Shown here in pieces: positions 17,577 through 26,304 of a stretch of 64,000 nt of DNA (position 1 is the first letter of the stretch; each line of letters starts with the position of its first letter). The position numbers and the translations under genes are program-made. This DNA comes from Streptomyces coeruleorubidus (GTDB taxonomy: Bacteria; Actinomycetota; Actinomycetes; Streptomycetales; Streptomycetaceae). The notes under the pieces are model-generated. The model did not search any database. It had not been told where the DNA came from and saw only the letters and a program-made list of their open reading frames with translations. The DNA is taken from positions 9,052,001-9,116,000 of the forward strand of contig NZ_CP118527.1 of the NCBI RefSeq assembly GCF_028885415.1, given 5' to 3'.

Positions 17577-18211
17577 TGACCCCGCGCGTCGAACACCTCC
17601 TCACCTCCGGGCAGTTCAGCCTCGACGGCGGCACCTGGGACGTCGACAACAACGTCTGGATCGTCGGCGACGACCACGAGGCGATCGTCATCGACGCCGC
17701 CCACGACGCCGACGCCATCGCCGAGACCGTCGGAGACCGCCGGCTCACGGCCATCGTGTGCACCCACGCCCACAACGACCACATCGACGCCGCCCCCGCC
17801 CTCGCCCTCGCCGAGCGCACCGGGGCCACCATCTGGCTGCACCACGACGACCTGCCGCTGTGGAAGCAGACCCACCCGGACCGCGAGCCCGACGCCTGGC
17901 TGGTCGGCGGCCAGGTGATCGAGGCCGGCGGCGCCGAGCTGCGGGTCCTGCACACCCCGGGGCACGCGCCCGGCGCGGTGTGCCTGTACGCCCCCGGGCT
18001 CGCCACCGTCTTCACCGGGGACACCCTCTTCCAGGGCGGCCCCGGCGCCACCGGCCGGTCCTTCTCGCACTTCCCGACGATCATCGACTCGATCCGCGAC
18101 CGCCTCCTCACACTGCCGCCCGAGACGAAGGTCCTCACCGGCCACGGAGACTCCACGAGCATCGGCGCGGAGACCCCGCACCTTCAGGAGTGGATCGCCC
18201 GCGGCCACTGA
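17576..18211 (+). CDS. metallo-beta-lactamase-fold hydrolase, partner of MscR
   Basis: The 211-residue protein has the MBL metal motif THAHNDHID (HxHxDH), a downstream HTPGHAPG, a metal-bridging Asp in FTGDTLF and a final His in LTGHGD. The set is complete for a two-metal glyoxalase-II-like hydrolase. ATG at 17576 overlaps the TGA of mscR by one base. Tight coupling to mscR suggests it hydrolyses S-formylmycothiol to formate and mycothiol, completing formaldehyde detoxification; this role is inferred from context. Confidence 0.85.
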   Translation: MTPRVEHLLTSGQFSLDGGTWDVDNNVWIVGDDHEAIVIDAAHDADAIAETVGDRRLTAIVCTHAHNDHIDAAPALALAERTGATIWLHHDDLPLWKQTHPDREPDAWLVGGQVIEAGGAELRVLHTPGHAPGAVCLYAPGLATVFTGDTLFQGGPGATGRSFSHFPTIIDSIRDRLLTLPPETKVLTGHGDSTSIGAETPHLQEWIARGH

Positions 18212-18216
18212 CGGCG

Positions 18217-18237
18217 TGTCGTCAGGAAAAGACGACA
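18217..18237 (+). terminator. hairpin after the mscR operon
   Basis: TGTCGTC and GACGACA form a perfect 7-base stem around the loop AGGAAAA, beginning 6 bases after the hydrolase stop. There is no T-run, which is normal for Streptomyces terminators. It lies before the next gene, which has its own ribosome binding site. Confidence 0.55.
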
Positions 18238-18301
18238 GAAGATGTCCGGCTTCCCCGTCACCCTGGAGGCGACAAGCAGCCACGGTCACGGGAGGTCGGA
18301 C

Positions 18302-19216
18302 ATGTCAGCTCCGCTGAAGGGCAAGGTCGCACTGGTCGCCGGTGCGACCCGGGGCGCCGGACGGGGCATCGCGGTGGAGCTCGGCGCGGCCGGCGCCACC
18401 GTCTACGTCACCGGACGCACCACACGCGCCCGCCGCTCGGAGTACGACCGGCCCGAGACCATCGAGGACACCGCAGACCTGGTCACCGAGGCCGGCGGGC
18501 AGGGCATCGCCGTACCCACCGACCACCTCGACGCGGCGCAGGTCCGCGCCCTGGTGGACCGGATCGCGGACGAGCAGGGCCGCCTCGACGTCCTCGTCAA
18601 CGACATCTGGGGCGGCGAGAAGCTCTTCGAGTGGGACACCCCGCTGTGGGAGCACGACCTCGACAACGGCCTGCGCCTGCTCCGGCTCGCGGTCGAGACC
18701 CACGCGATCACCGGCCACCACGCCCTGCCCCTGCTGCTGCGCAACCCCGGCGGCCTGGTCGTCGAGGTCACCGACGGCACCGCCGACTACAACGCCGACC
18801 ACTACCGCGTGAACTTCTTCTACGACCTCGCCAAGGCCTCCGTCCTGCGCATGGCCTTCGCCCTCGCCCACGAACTCGGCCCGCGCGGCGCCACCGCCGT
18901 CGCCCTCACCCCCGGCTGGCTGCGCTCGGAACTCATGCTGGACGCCTACGGGGTCCGCGAGGACAACTGGCGCGACGCCCTGGAGCGCGTCCCCCACTTC
19001 GCCATCTCGGAGACTCCGCGCTACGTGGGCCGGGCCGTGGCCGCGCTCGCCGCCGACCCCGACGTGGCGCGCTGGAACGGCCGCTCCCTCTCCAGCGGCG
19101 GCCTCGCCCAGGAGTACGGCTTCACCGACCTCGACGGCAGCCGCCCGGACGCCTGGCGCTACCTCGTCGAGGTGCAGGACGCGGGCAAGCCGGCCGACAC
19201 GACGGGCTACCGCTGA
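18302..19216 (+). CDS. SDR family oxidoreductase
   Basis: The 304-residue short-chain dehydrogenase has the cofactor motif GATRGAGRG near residues 14-22 and the YxxxK pair in YDLAK. The usual catalytic Ser position is replaced by the stretch VEVTDGTADYN, so catalysis may differ. It is longer than the classical 250-residue form because of extra sequence around the substrate loop. ATG at 18302 has GGAGG 6 bases upstream. It follows the mscR operon but is separated from it by a hairpin. Substrate unknown. Confidence 0.8.
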   Translation: MSAPLKGKVALVAGATRGAGRGIAVELGAAGATVYVTGRTTRARRSEYDRPETIEDTADLVTEAGGQGIAVPTDHLDAAQVRALVDRIADEQGRLDVLVNDIWGGEKLFEWDTPLWEHDLDNGLRLLRLAVETHAITGHHALPLLLRNPGGLVVEVTDGTADYNADHYRVNFFYDLAKASVLRMAFALAHELGPRGATAVALTPGWLRSELMLDAYGVREDNWRDALERVPHFAISETPRYVGRAVAALAADPDVARWNGRSLSSGGLAQEYGFTDLDGSRPDAWRYLVEVQDAGKPADTTGYR

Positions 19217-19281
19217 GTGACTGTTTCCGAACCTGAGTGCTCAGGGCGTGGCGTCCCGGCGCACTCCGTCCCTGCGTAGAA

Positions 19282-19560
19282 GTGCACCGAGTGGTGGGCA
19301 CCCGTTGGGTCCTCGGCAAACGCCACTTCATGACCAAAGGCGACGCCAACCCCACCACCGATCCAGATCTGAGACCGGCCGGGGCCGTTTTCGGGCGAGC
19401 CGAATACCGCGTCCCCCACCTCGGCAAGCAGCTCCACAACCTCTCCCTACGGCCCGCCAAATGGGTACTCATCTCCATCGCCGGCCTGACCGTTATCGAA
19501 CAAGCAGTCGTACTGCTCCGAATCAAGCGACGCAAAAGTGGCGTCGTCGTTCCCGTCCGG
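19282..19560 (+). pseudogene. C-terminal remnant of a SipW/archaeal-type signal peptidase I
   Basis: The plus frame encodes VHRVVGTRWVLGKRHFMTKG followed by DANPTTDPD and, about 20 residues on, RVPHLGKQLHNLSLRPAKW and a hydrophobic segment (VLISIAGLTVIEQAVVLL). This matches the C-terminal half of S26B signal peptidases, where HRVV, TKGDAN and VPxLG are conserved and a second membrane anchor follows. The N-terminal anchor and catalytic Ser region are absent and I found them in no other frame upstream. It is therefore a truncated relic. Confidence 0.65.
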
Positions 19561-19910
19561 GTGCCGTGCGCGTTTTCGCGCCGTCGCCCACGCGCGTGAG
19601 TCCGCGACTGGACGGTGAGGCGGCAGGGCAGACGGGCATGGGAAGCGCTGAACCGGCGGTGAACAGTCCATCGCGGCTCTGCCGTCCGCGAACGGTTGCT
19701 TCCGGCGCCTCCAGGCCCCTCACCACACATCGCCGTGAGCAGTACACGGCGCCCGAGCGGCGGTCGACACCAGCCACCCACCGGGCCCCGCACTCCGGCA
19801 CTCGACTGACCCGGCCTCGCCCCGGACGGCCGCCAGACGCTTGCGCAGCCGCCGTTCCTTCCGCCACCGCCTGGACCGACACACCGATGAACAGAACACC
19901 TCCGGGGCAG

Positions 19911-19916
19911 TACGGT
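19911..19916 (+). promoter_or_regulatory. -10-like element placed for a leaderless transcript
   Basis: TACGGT ends 6 bases before the ATG at 19923, so a transcript starting at the normal distance would begin at or beside the start codon. The gene lacks a ribosome binding site, which fits. Confidence 0.35.
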
Positions 19917-19922
19917 CGGCCC

Positions 19923-20708
19923 ATGACGGGCACCAGGCGCTTCGAGGGGTACGGGGTTCTCATCACCGGCGGGGCGCGCGGCATCGGCGCCGCCACCGCC
20001 CGCCGGTTCGCCCGGGAGGGAGCGCGGGTCCTGGTCGCCGACCAGGACCCGGCCCAGGCCGAGCGGACCGCGCGGGCGCTGCGGGACGAGGGCCTGACCG
20101 CCGAGGGGCGCGGGTGCGACGTGGCCGACCGGGGAGCGGTCGAGGCGGCCGTCGCTCACGCCGTCGACACCTTCGGTTCGCTCGACGTGCTGGTCAACAG
20201 CGCGGCCCACTGCTCGCCCGACGCGCCCCGCTTCGAGGAGGAGCCGGACGAGTCGTGGGCCCGTGACCTCGACGTCACCCTGACCGGCGCGTACCGCTGC
20301 TGCCGTGCCGCCCTGCCGCACCTGGCGGCCTCCGGCCGCGGCGCCGTCGTCTCCATCGGCTCGGTCAACGGCCTCCAGGACTTCGGCAACCACGCCTACA
20401 GCGCCGCCAAGGCCGGCCTGGTCTCCCTGACCCGCACCCTCGCCGGGCACGGCGCGGCACGCGGCGTCCGCGTCAACCTCGTGGTACCGGGCACCGTGCG
20501 CACCACCGCATGGGAGGGCCGCGACGAGGACCTCGAAGCGGTACGGCGGCTCTACCCCCTGGGCCGGGTCGGCGAACCGGAGGACATCGCCGCGGCCGTC
20601 GCCTTCCTCGCCTCGCCCGACGCCGCCTGGATCACCGGCACCGCGCTGGTCGTCGACGGCGGCCTCACGGCGGTCAACACGGGCTTCCACCACGCGCTGC
20701 GGCCATAG
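19923..20708 (+). CDS. SDR family oxidoreductase (FabG-like)
   Basis: The 261-residue classical short-chain dehydrogenase has TGGARGIG near the N terminus, the NSAA motif, the catalytic Ser in SIGSVNG, Tyr and Lys in YSAAKAG, and the C-terminal WITGTALVVDGG. All catalytic residues are present. It probably oxidises or reduces a hydroxyl/keto group on an unknown small molecule. ATG at 19923 is preferred because similarity starts there; no ribosome binding site is visible and a -10-like element lies 6 bases upstream. Confidence 0.83.
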   Translation: MTGTRRFEGYGVLITGGARGIGAATARRFAREGARVLVADQDPAQAERTARALRDEGLTAEGRGCDVADRGAVEAAVAHAVDTFGSLDVLVNSAAHCSPDAPRFEEEPDESWARDLDVTLTGAYRCCRAALPHLAASGRGAVVSIGSVNGLQDFGNHAYSAAKAGLVSLTRTLAGHGAARGVRVNLVVPGTVRTTAWEGRDEDLEAVRRLYPLGRVGEPEDIAAAVAFLASPDAAWITGTALVVDGGLTAVNTGFHHALRP

Positions 20709-20716
20709 CCGGGGCT

Positions 20717-20780
20717 GCCGGGCGGCGCCTCGACAAGGGACCTCCTGCTCGTCGCCTTCGGCTGGCGTCTGCCGCCCGGC
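20717..20780 (+). terminator. long-loop inverted repeat after the SDR gene
   Basis: GCCGGGCGGC (20717-20726) and GCCGCCCGGC (20771-20780) are perfect 10-base inverted copies about 44 bases apart, starting 8 bases after the SDR stop. They could form a terminator stem or part of the leader of the following transpeptidase gene. Confidence 0.35.
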
Positions 20781-20912
20781 CGGCTGAGTGATGAGGTATG
20801 TCACCGTTTCGTCGCAGGCTGAAAGCCCGCACAACCCAAGCCCCCGGGCGCCCGTCTAGCTGGCAGGGATCGCAGACCATGTGACCACTTCCGCGAAAGG
20901 GCAGGACCAACC

Positions 20913-21608
20913 ATGGGGGACGTACGCAGACGGGGCGCCGTCGTACTCGGGATCACCGGACTGGTGGCACCGCTCACGCTCGCGCTCGGCGCCACGCCGG
21001 CCGCGGCCGCGAGCTGCACCGCGAAGACCGGCCCGTACCAGAAGCAGGTGGAGAAGTTCCTGGGCCGTCCGGTCGACGGCAAGCAGTCCGCCGCCGACTG
21101 CAAGGCGATCCGCGCCTTCCAGACCAAGCACGGCATCTCCCCGAACGCCGGCTACGCCGGGCCCGTCACCTGGGGGGTGATGGACCTGATGCAGAAGCAG
21201 AAGGCCGTAGGGAAGAACCCGAACAAGGACGGCAAGTGCCCGGTGAACAAGGGCCGGATCGCCTGCGTGAACCTGAGCCTCCAGCTGAGCTGGATCCAGG
21301 ACGGCAAGAAGCTCGTCTACGGCCCCGTCCCGGTCCGCACGGGCCGCGACGGCTACGAGACCCGCACCGGCCTGAAGAAGATCTACTGGCGCAACATCGA
21401 CCACGTCTCGTCCATCTACGACGTGCCGATGCCCTACGCCCAGTTCTTCGACGGCGGCCAGGCCTTCCACTCGGTCGGCGTCAGCATGTGGAACCCGCCG
21501 GGCTCGCACGGCTGCGTCAACATGACCAAGACCGACGCCAAGAAGTACTGGTCGCTGCTGAAGAAGAACGACGACGTCTTCGTGTACGGCCGCAAGCCGG
21601 GCACCTGA
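20913..21608 (+). CDS. secreted L,D-transpeptidase with peptidoglycan-binding domain
   Basis: The 231-residue protein has a signal peptide (VVLGITGLVAPLTLALGA to ATPAAA), a peptidoglycan-binding-like region (residues about 40-95, with AIRAFQTKHGISPNAGYAG) and a C-terminal YkuD domain. The catalytic motif is SHGCVNM, with the nucleophile at Cys201 and the conserved His in FHSVG. It should form 3-3 cross-links in peptidoglycan outside the membrane. ATG at 20913 follows AGGAC. No close partner gene is seen. Confidence 0.88.
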   Translation: MGDVRRRGAVVLGITGLVAPLTLALGATPAAAASCTAKTGPYQKQVEKFLGRPVDGKQSAADCKAIRAFQTKHGISPNAGYAGPVTWGVMDLMQKQKAVGKNPNKDGKCPVNKGRIACVNLSLQLSWIQDGKKLVYGPVPVRTGRDGYETRTGLKKIYWRNIDHVSSIYDVPMPYAQFFDGGQAFHSVGVSMWNPPGSHGCVNMTKTDAKKYWSLLKKNDDVFVYGRKPGT

Positions 21609-21636
21609 TCCCAGGCACCCGGCTCGCACGACGCCG

Positions 21637-22836
21637 CTACAGCGGCGCGTCCCCGAAGTCCGGGATCTCCAGCCGTACCCCACCCTGCCGCGCGGACTCG
21701 TGCGCGATGATGCCCGGCAGGGTGTAACGGGCGGCCACCCACGCGTTCACCGACGGCAGGGTGCGCGTGTTGACGGCGGTCACGAAGTCGTCCACCAGGA
21801 AGTGGTGGCTGCCCTCGTGGCCGTTGTGGAGGTTGTCGAACTCCCTCGGCAGCCGCGCGCGGTCGTGCACGGGAGCCGACCCGGAGGTGAACGCGGCCCG
21901 CAGCTCCGGCGCGATGTGCTGGAGCGACGGGTCGTCGGGCGACATGGTGGGCTTGGGTTCCAGCAGTTCGCTGATGTCCTTCACCCCCTGCTTGTCCTGC
22001 CACAGGGCGACCGTGGCGAGCTGCTCCATGCTGGCCTCGGTGCCGAAGAAGCGGAAACGCGACTCCCGTATGTGCGAGGGGTAGCCGACCCGCCGGAACT
22101 CGTTGGTACGGAACGAGCCGCCGCCCGCCACCTCGAACAGCGCGGTGGCGTTGGAGAAGTCGTTGCCGAACTGGCTGACCTCCTTGTCGAAGACACCGTC
22201 GCCCCGGTCGTCGACGACACCGATCGCCGACACGCTGACCGCGTGCGTCTTCCAGGCGCCCAGCACCCCGCCGACCGCGTGCGTCGGGTACAGCAGCGGG
22301 GGATAGCTGGCGGTTGCCTTCCAGTTCTCGCCGCCGCTGTACTGGTAGGCCTCGTAGAACCCCAGGTCCATGTCGTGGACGTAGTCGCCCTCGGCGTAGA
22401 ACAGCCGACCGAAGGCGCCCTCGGCGATCTGGTTGCGGGCGTGGACCGTCGCCGGGTTGTACTCGCTGGTCTCGCCCATCATGTACGTCAGCCCGGTGGC
22501 CTTGACCGCGTCGATGATCGCCGCGATCTCCTCCGTGCTGATCGCCATGGGGACCGCGGAGTACACGTGCTTGCCGGCATTGAGACCCTGGAGCACCAGC
22601 GGCCCGTGCGTCCACCGCTGCGTGAAGATCGCGACGGCGTCGACGTCCTCCGATTCCAGCATGGCCTGGTACGACGGGAAGGTGCCCGCCAGCCCCTGGG
22701 CGGCGGCGAGTTGCTCGGCCCTCTCGGGCAGCAGATCGGTGACGTAGACGGCGCTGACGCCGGGGTGGGCCTGGAACAGTGTGGCGAACTGGCCCGAGAA
22801 CTGTCCGGCGCCGACGATGCCGATGGAGAACGTCAT
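21637..22836 (-). CDS. Gfo/Idh/MocA family oxidoreductase
   Basis: The 399-residue protein has an N-terminal NAD(P)-binding GIVGAGQFSGQFA, followed by the family strand VDAVAIFT and the AGKHVYSAVPMA region where the usual EKP is replaced by AVP. The C-terminal half is the mixed beta-sheet substrate domain. It likely oxidises or epimerises a sugar or inositol derivative. ATG at 22836 has AAGGG about 9 bases upstream. It is the last gene of sugar locus 1, downstream of the binding protein and permeases and so probably acts on the imported sugar. Confidence 0.82.
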   Translation of the reverse strand: MTFSIGIVGAGQFSGQFATLFQAHPGVSAVYVTDLLPERAEQLAAAQGLAGTFPSYQAMLESEDVDAVAIFTQRWTHGPLVLQGLNAGKHVYSAVPMAISTEEIAAIIDAVKATGLTYMMGETSEYNPATVHARNQIAEGAFGRLFYAEGDYVHDMDLGFYEAYQYSGGENWKATASYPPLLYPTHAVGGVLGAWKTHAVSVSAIGVVDDRGDGVFDKEVSQFGNDFSNATALFEVAGGGSFRTNEFRRVGYPSHIRESRFRFFGTEASMEQLATVALWQDKQGVKDISELLEPKPTMSPDDPSLQHIAPELRAAFTSGSAPVHDRARLPREFDNLHNGHEGSHHFLVDDFVTAVNTRTLPSVNAWVAARYTLPGIIAHESARQGGVRLEIPDFGDAPL

Positions 22837-22865
22837 GTAAGGCATGCCCTTCACTGGTCGGGGGA

Positions 22866-24215
22866 TCACTGCGAAAGGATGAGGTTGATCTGTTCGTTGG
22901 TCTCGTCGAGGCTGCTGACCGGCTTGCCGTTGCCGTAGATGTCCTCCATCGCCGGCGACATCAGCGCCGTCATGTCCGCCGAGTAGCTGGCGATCGGGTA
23001 GGAGAAGGTCCGGAAGTTCTTCTTGTCGGCCACGGGCTTCGTGAACGACGAGACGTCGATGCCCTTCTTCCGGTACGCGGCGACGGCGGCCTCGGTCCCG
23101 GCCTTCGTCGCGGGGAAGACGACGCCGTAACTACCGACGACCTTCTGGCACTCGTCCGAGGCCAGATACGCCACCCACTTCTTGGCGCCCTCCTTGTTCT
23201 TGGAGGCCTTGGTGACGGAGTCGGCGAGGCCGTTCATCATGGTGGCGCGCTTGCCGGTCGGGCCGACCGGCGTCAGGGCGGTCTTGATGTCCCGGCCCTT
23301 GAAGCCCGCGTACGAGGAGATCATCCAGGCCCCGTCGAACGCGGTGGCGGCCTTGCCCGCCGCGACCTGGGTGTTCGCCTGGTTGGACTGGACGTTGTAG
23401 TCGGACAGGGGCGGCATGTAGCCCTTCTTCGCCAGGCCGAAGTACCACTTGATGACCGACTGGAAGGTTTTGCTGTCGTACTGGTACTTCGTGCCCCAGC
23501 GCGGCTTGTCCAGGTAACTCCAACCGGCGGAGGCGGCGAAGTTGCTCCACTGGGTCTGGCCGTCGCCGAAGCCGCCGCCGTTGCTGGCGATGCCGTACAC
23601 CTTGACGTTGTTCTTGTCGAAGCCCGGCTCATCGCCCCGCTTGCCGTTCCTGTCGATCGTGAGGTGGGCGATGGCCTTCTCGAAGGTGCCGCCGTCCTCG
23701 GGGTTCCAGGCGAGGCTGTTGAGCTGCTCGGCGGTGAGGCCGGCGTCCTTCGTCATCTTCGAGTTGTAGAACAGCGCGACGGTGTCCCAGTCCTTGGGAG
23801 CGCCGTAGCGGTGGCCGTCCTTCCCGATCCAGTTGGCGGCGAGGCCCGGCTGGTAGTCGGAGTCCTTGATGCCGAGGTCGTCGAGCGGTTCGAGGACCTT
23901 CAGGTCGGCGTACTGGCCGAAGTTCTGGATGTGGTCGGTGAACACGTCCGGCTGGGTGCCGGCGATGAACCCGGCGGTGAGCTTGGTCCAGTAGTCGCTC
24001 CAGCCCAACTGGGTGATCTTGACCTTCAGCCCGGGGTTCTCCTTCTCGAACCCCTTGGCGCAGGCCTGGTAGGCGGGCAGTTGGTTGGCGTCCCACAGCC
24101 AGTACGTGACCGTGTTCGCGGAGGATCCGGCGGCGCCCTGCTGCGCGCATCCGCTGACCAGGGACAGCGCCAGTGCTCCGGTCACCGCGACGAGCGTACG
24201 CAGACGAATTCGCAT
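22866..24215 (-). CDS. ABC transporter sugar-binding lipoprotein
   Basis: The 449-residue family-1 extracellular solute-binding protein starts with a lipoprotein signal peptide ending in the lipobox LVSGC. The mature part has the typical TYWLWDANQL opening, a solute-binding mid region and a C terminus ending NLILSQ. It delivers a sugar or oligosaccharide to the two permeases encoded just upstream. ATG at 24215 has AAGGGGA 5 bases upstream. Gene order on the minus strand is permease, permease, binding protein, dehydrogenase. Confidence 0.88.
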   Translation of the reverse strand: MRIRLRTLVAVTGALALSLVSGCAQQGAAGSSANTVTYWLWDANQLPAYQACAKGFEKENPGLKVKITQLGWSDYWTKLTAGFIAGTQPDVFTDHIQNFGQYADLKVLEPLDDLGIKDSDYQPGLAANWIGKDGHRYGAPKDWDTVALFYNSKMTKDAGLTAEQLNSLAWNPEDGGTFEKAIAHLTIDRNGKRGDEPGFDKNNVKVYGIASNGGGFGDGQTQWSNFAASAGWSYLDKPRWGTKYQYDSKTFQSVIKWYFGLAKKGYMPPLSDYNVQSNQANTQVAAGKAATAFDGAWMISSYAGFKGRDIKTALTPVGPTGKRATMMNGLADSVTKASKNKEGAKKWVAYLASDECQKVVGSYGVVFPATKAGTEAAVAAYRKKGIDVSSFTKPVADKKNFRTFSYPIASYSADMTALMSPAMEDIYGNGKPVSSLDETNEQINLILSQ

Positions 24216-24225
24216 CACAGTCCCC

Positions 24226-25152
24226 TTACTTGATCCCGGTGAAGCCGATGGAGCTGACGATGCGGCGCGCGAAGCAGGCGAACAGCACCAGCATCGGCAG
24301 CGCGGCGATCAGCGTCGCCGCCATGAGCCCGGACCAGTCGACGCCGGTCGCCGGGGTCTGCGCCCGGAAGATCGCCAGCGCCACGGTCAGCACGCGCGAG
24401 CTGTCGCTGTAGGAGACCATCAGCGGCCAGAAGTAGTCGTTCCAGGAGGTGATGTACGTCAGCACGCCCAGCGTGACGATCGGCGTGGACGCCATCGGCA
24501 GCACCACCCGGAAGAAGATCTTGACCTTCCCGGCGCCGTCCAGCAGCGCGGCCTCCTCGACCTCACGCGGGATGTTCATGAAGAACTGCCGCAGGAAGAA
24601 CACCGCGAACGGCGCCATGAACATGGTGGGCAGCGCGATGCCGAGGAGCGTGTCCACCAGGTGCAGTTGCTTGATGAGCACGAAGTTCGGCAGCAGCGTG
24701 AAGATGGTCGGCACCATCATCCCGGCCAGGAACAGCCCGAACACCGCGTCCCGGCCGCGCCAGCGCAACCGCGAGAAGGCGTACGCGGCCATCGCGGAGA
24801 AGAAGAGCTGACAGCCGGTGATCAGGGTCGAGACCAGCACCGAGTTGAGCAGATAGCGCCAGAAGTCGAGCCCGCCGCCCGCACCGCCCTGCGCGACGGC
24901 CTCCTCGGCCGACTGCATGCCCAGGGCGCGTTCGAAGCCGCTGGTGGTGAGGTCGACGGGCAGGGGGTTGGTCGGATCGGCGTTCAGTCCCGCGTTGGTG
25001 GACAGGGCGGTGCGCAGGATCCAGTAGAACGGCAGCAGGGTGATGAGGACGATCAGCCCCATCACGGTCCAGGCGGCGGCCCGCCCGAAGGGGAACCTGC
25101 GCCGCCGGACCGGTCGCAGGGTCGTCGACGTCGTTGTCGTCACGGCAGCCAT
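24226..25152 (-). CDS. sugar ABC transporter permease (MalG type)
   Basis: The 308-residue protein has six membrane spans and the inner-membrane-component EAA loop (EEAALLDGAGKVKIFFRVVL) that contacts the ATPase. MalG-type proteins end with a short cytoplasmic tail, here RRIVSSIGFTGIK. An unusually long periplasmic insertion (about residues 55-95, rich in Gly and Ala) follows the first span. ATG at 25152 has AGGGAGA upstream. It pairs with the permease at 25170. Confidence 0.88.
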   Translation of the reverse strand: MAAVTTTTSTTLRPVRRRRFPFGRAAAWTVMGLIVLITLLPFYWILRTALSTNAGLNADPTNPLPVDLTTSGFERALGMQSAEEAVAQGGAGGGLDFWRYLLNSVLVSTLITGCQLFFSAMAAYAFSRLRWRGRDAVFGLFLAGMMVPTIFTLLPNFVLIKQLHLVDTLLGIALPTMFMAPFAVFFLRQFFMNIPREVEEAALLDGAGKVKIFFRVVLPMASTPIVTLGVLTYITSWNDYFWPLMVSYSDSSRVLTVALAIFRAQTPATGVDWSGLMAATLIAALPMLVLFACFARRIVSSIGFTGIK

Positions 25153-25169
25153 GCCGGTGTCTCCCTTCG

Positions 25170-26135
25170 TCAACCGAGGTCGGTCCGGCCGGCCCGGGTG
25201 AGCCGGTACTGGAGGATGGTGATGGCGCTCAGCACGATGAGCAGGGCGACGGACATGGCCGAGGCGTAGCCGAACTGGAAGCGCCCGAAGGCGGAGCCGT
25301 AGATGTAGTACTGGAGCACGTTGGTCGCGTTCGCCGGACCGCCCGCGGTGGTCACGGCCACGGTGTCGAACACCTGGAACGACCCGATCACCGTCATGAT
25401 GAGCACGACCGCGAGCACCGGCCGCAGCAGCGGCATGGTGATCCGCCAGAACATCCGCCACTCGCTCGCGCCGTCCACCCGGGCCGCCTCGTACATGTCG
25501 TTCGGGATCGCCTGGAGACCGGCGAACAGCAGCAGCGCGGTGTATCCGACGTGCCGCCACACGTTGATGAGCGCGATCGTCGGTATCGCCCAGGTCTCGT
25601 CGGCGAGGAACGGGATGCGGTCGGCGCCGAGGGCGCTGATGATCTCGTTGCCGATGCCGAGCTGGGTGTCGAGGATCCAGAGCCAGACCAGACCGGCGAC
25701 GACGTTCGACATCAGGTACGGCGTGAGCACGATGCCGCGCAGCATCGCCGATTGCGTCAGCCGCTGGAGGAGGACGGCGATGGCGAGCGCCGCGACCGTC
25801 TGGACGCCGATGTTGATGACGACGTACTCGACGGTGACCGTCAACGAGTCCCAGAAGATGGGGTCGTTGACCATGCGGACGTAGTTGTCCAGGCCCACCC
25901 ACTCCGCCGGTGTCAGCAGGTTGAAGCGGGTGAAGCTCAGGTAGATGCCCCGCAGCGTCGGCCAGAGCAGGAAGACGAGGAAGCCGAGCAGCGCCGGCGC
26001 GATGAAGACCGCGGCCAGCCGTCCGTCACCCCGCCTCTCACCCCCCTCCGTCCGTCGTGTCCTGGGCTTGCTGCGGGCCTCCGCTGCGCCGCCCGCGGGC
26101 AGACGCGACGGAGGGCTGCTGGAGGCGATGGTCAT
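25170..26135 (-). CDS. sugar ABC transporter permease (MalF/UgpA type)
   Basis: The 321-residue protein has a basic cytoplasmic N terminus, six spans and the EAA loop (YEAARVDGASEWRMFWRITM). It forms the heterodimeric channel with the next gene's product. No ATPase gene is present in the locus, so a shared MsiK-like subunit is expected. ATG at 26135 has GAGGGAG about 8 bases upstream. It is the first gene of the operon, divergent from the ROK regulator across a 169-base gap with nested inverted repeats. Confidence 0.88.
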   Translation of the reverse strand: MTIASSSPPSRLPAGGAAEARSKPRTRRTEGGERRGDGRLAAVFIAPALLGFLVFLLWPTLRGIYLSFTRFNLLTPAEWVGLDNYVRMVNDPIFWDSLTVTVEYVVINIGVQTVAALAIAVLLQRLTQSAMLRGIVLTPYLMSNVVAGLVWLWILDTQLGIGNEIISALGADRIPFLADETWAIPTIALINVWRHVGYTALLLFAGLQAIPNDMYEAARVDGASEWRMFWRITMPLLRPVLAVVLIMTVIGSFQVFDTVAVTTAGGPANATNVLQYYIYGSAFGRFQFGYASAMSVALLIVLSAITILQYRLTRAGRTDLG

Positions 26136-26225
26136 CGGGAGACTCCCTCGCTGCGGCGGCTCGTCCTCTGGCGGGACTTACTTTTGGTGCGAAACAATTG
26201 CGGCGTCAAGAGGGGTGCAAACATC

Positions 26226-26280
26226 TTTTCGCAGGAACCACCATCGCCTTAGAGTGGTCATGTTGGTTTCAGCGCGAAAA
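26226..26280. promoter_or_regulatory. nested inverted repeats in the ROK/sugar operon promoter
   Basis: TTTTCGC (26226-26232) pairs with GCGAAAA (26274-26280), and inside them GGAACC (26234-26239) mirrors GGTTTC (26265-26270). A further GCGAAAC occurs near 26187. The AT-rich symmetric block covers the region just before the ROK start and is a good operator candidate for autoregulation and control of the divergent transport operon. Confidence 0.5.
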
Positions 26281-26304
26281 AAAGGCGAGGGGAGTCGGAC
26301 CGAC

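Larger units (their letters stand above)
19217..19922. other. gene-poor stretch with a signal-peptidase remnant
   Basis: About 700 bases between two SDR genes hold no intact gene. A short palindrome CCTGAG/CTCAGG (19232-19245) lies just after the first SDR. A decayed signal-peptidase segment occupies about 19282-19560. The rest (19600-19900) has open frames only through base composition and shows nothing recognisable. Confidence 0.6.

Noticed and set aside
20709..20912. c-di-AMP (ydaO) riboswitch before the L,D-transpeptidase gene
   Set aside because: Such switches precede some cell-wall hydrolase genes, but I could not find the conserved core; only a 10-base inverted repeat is evident.
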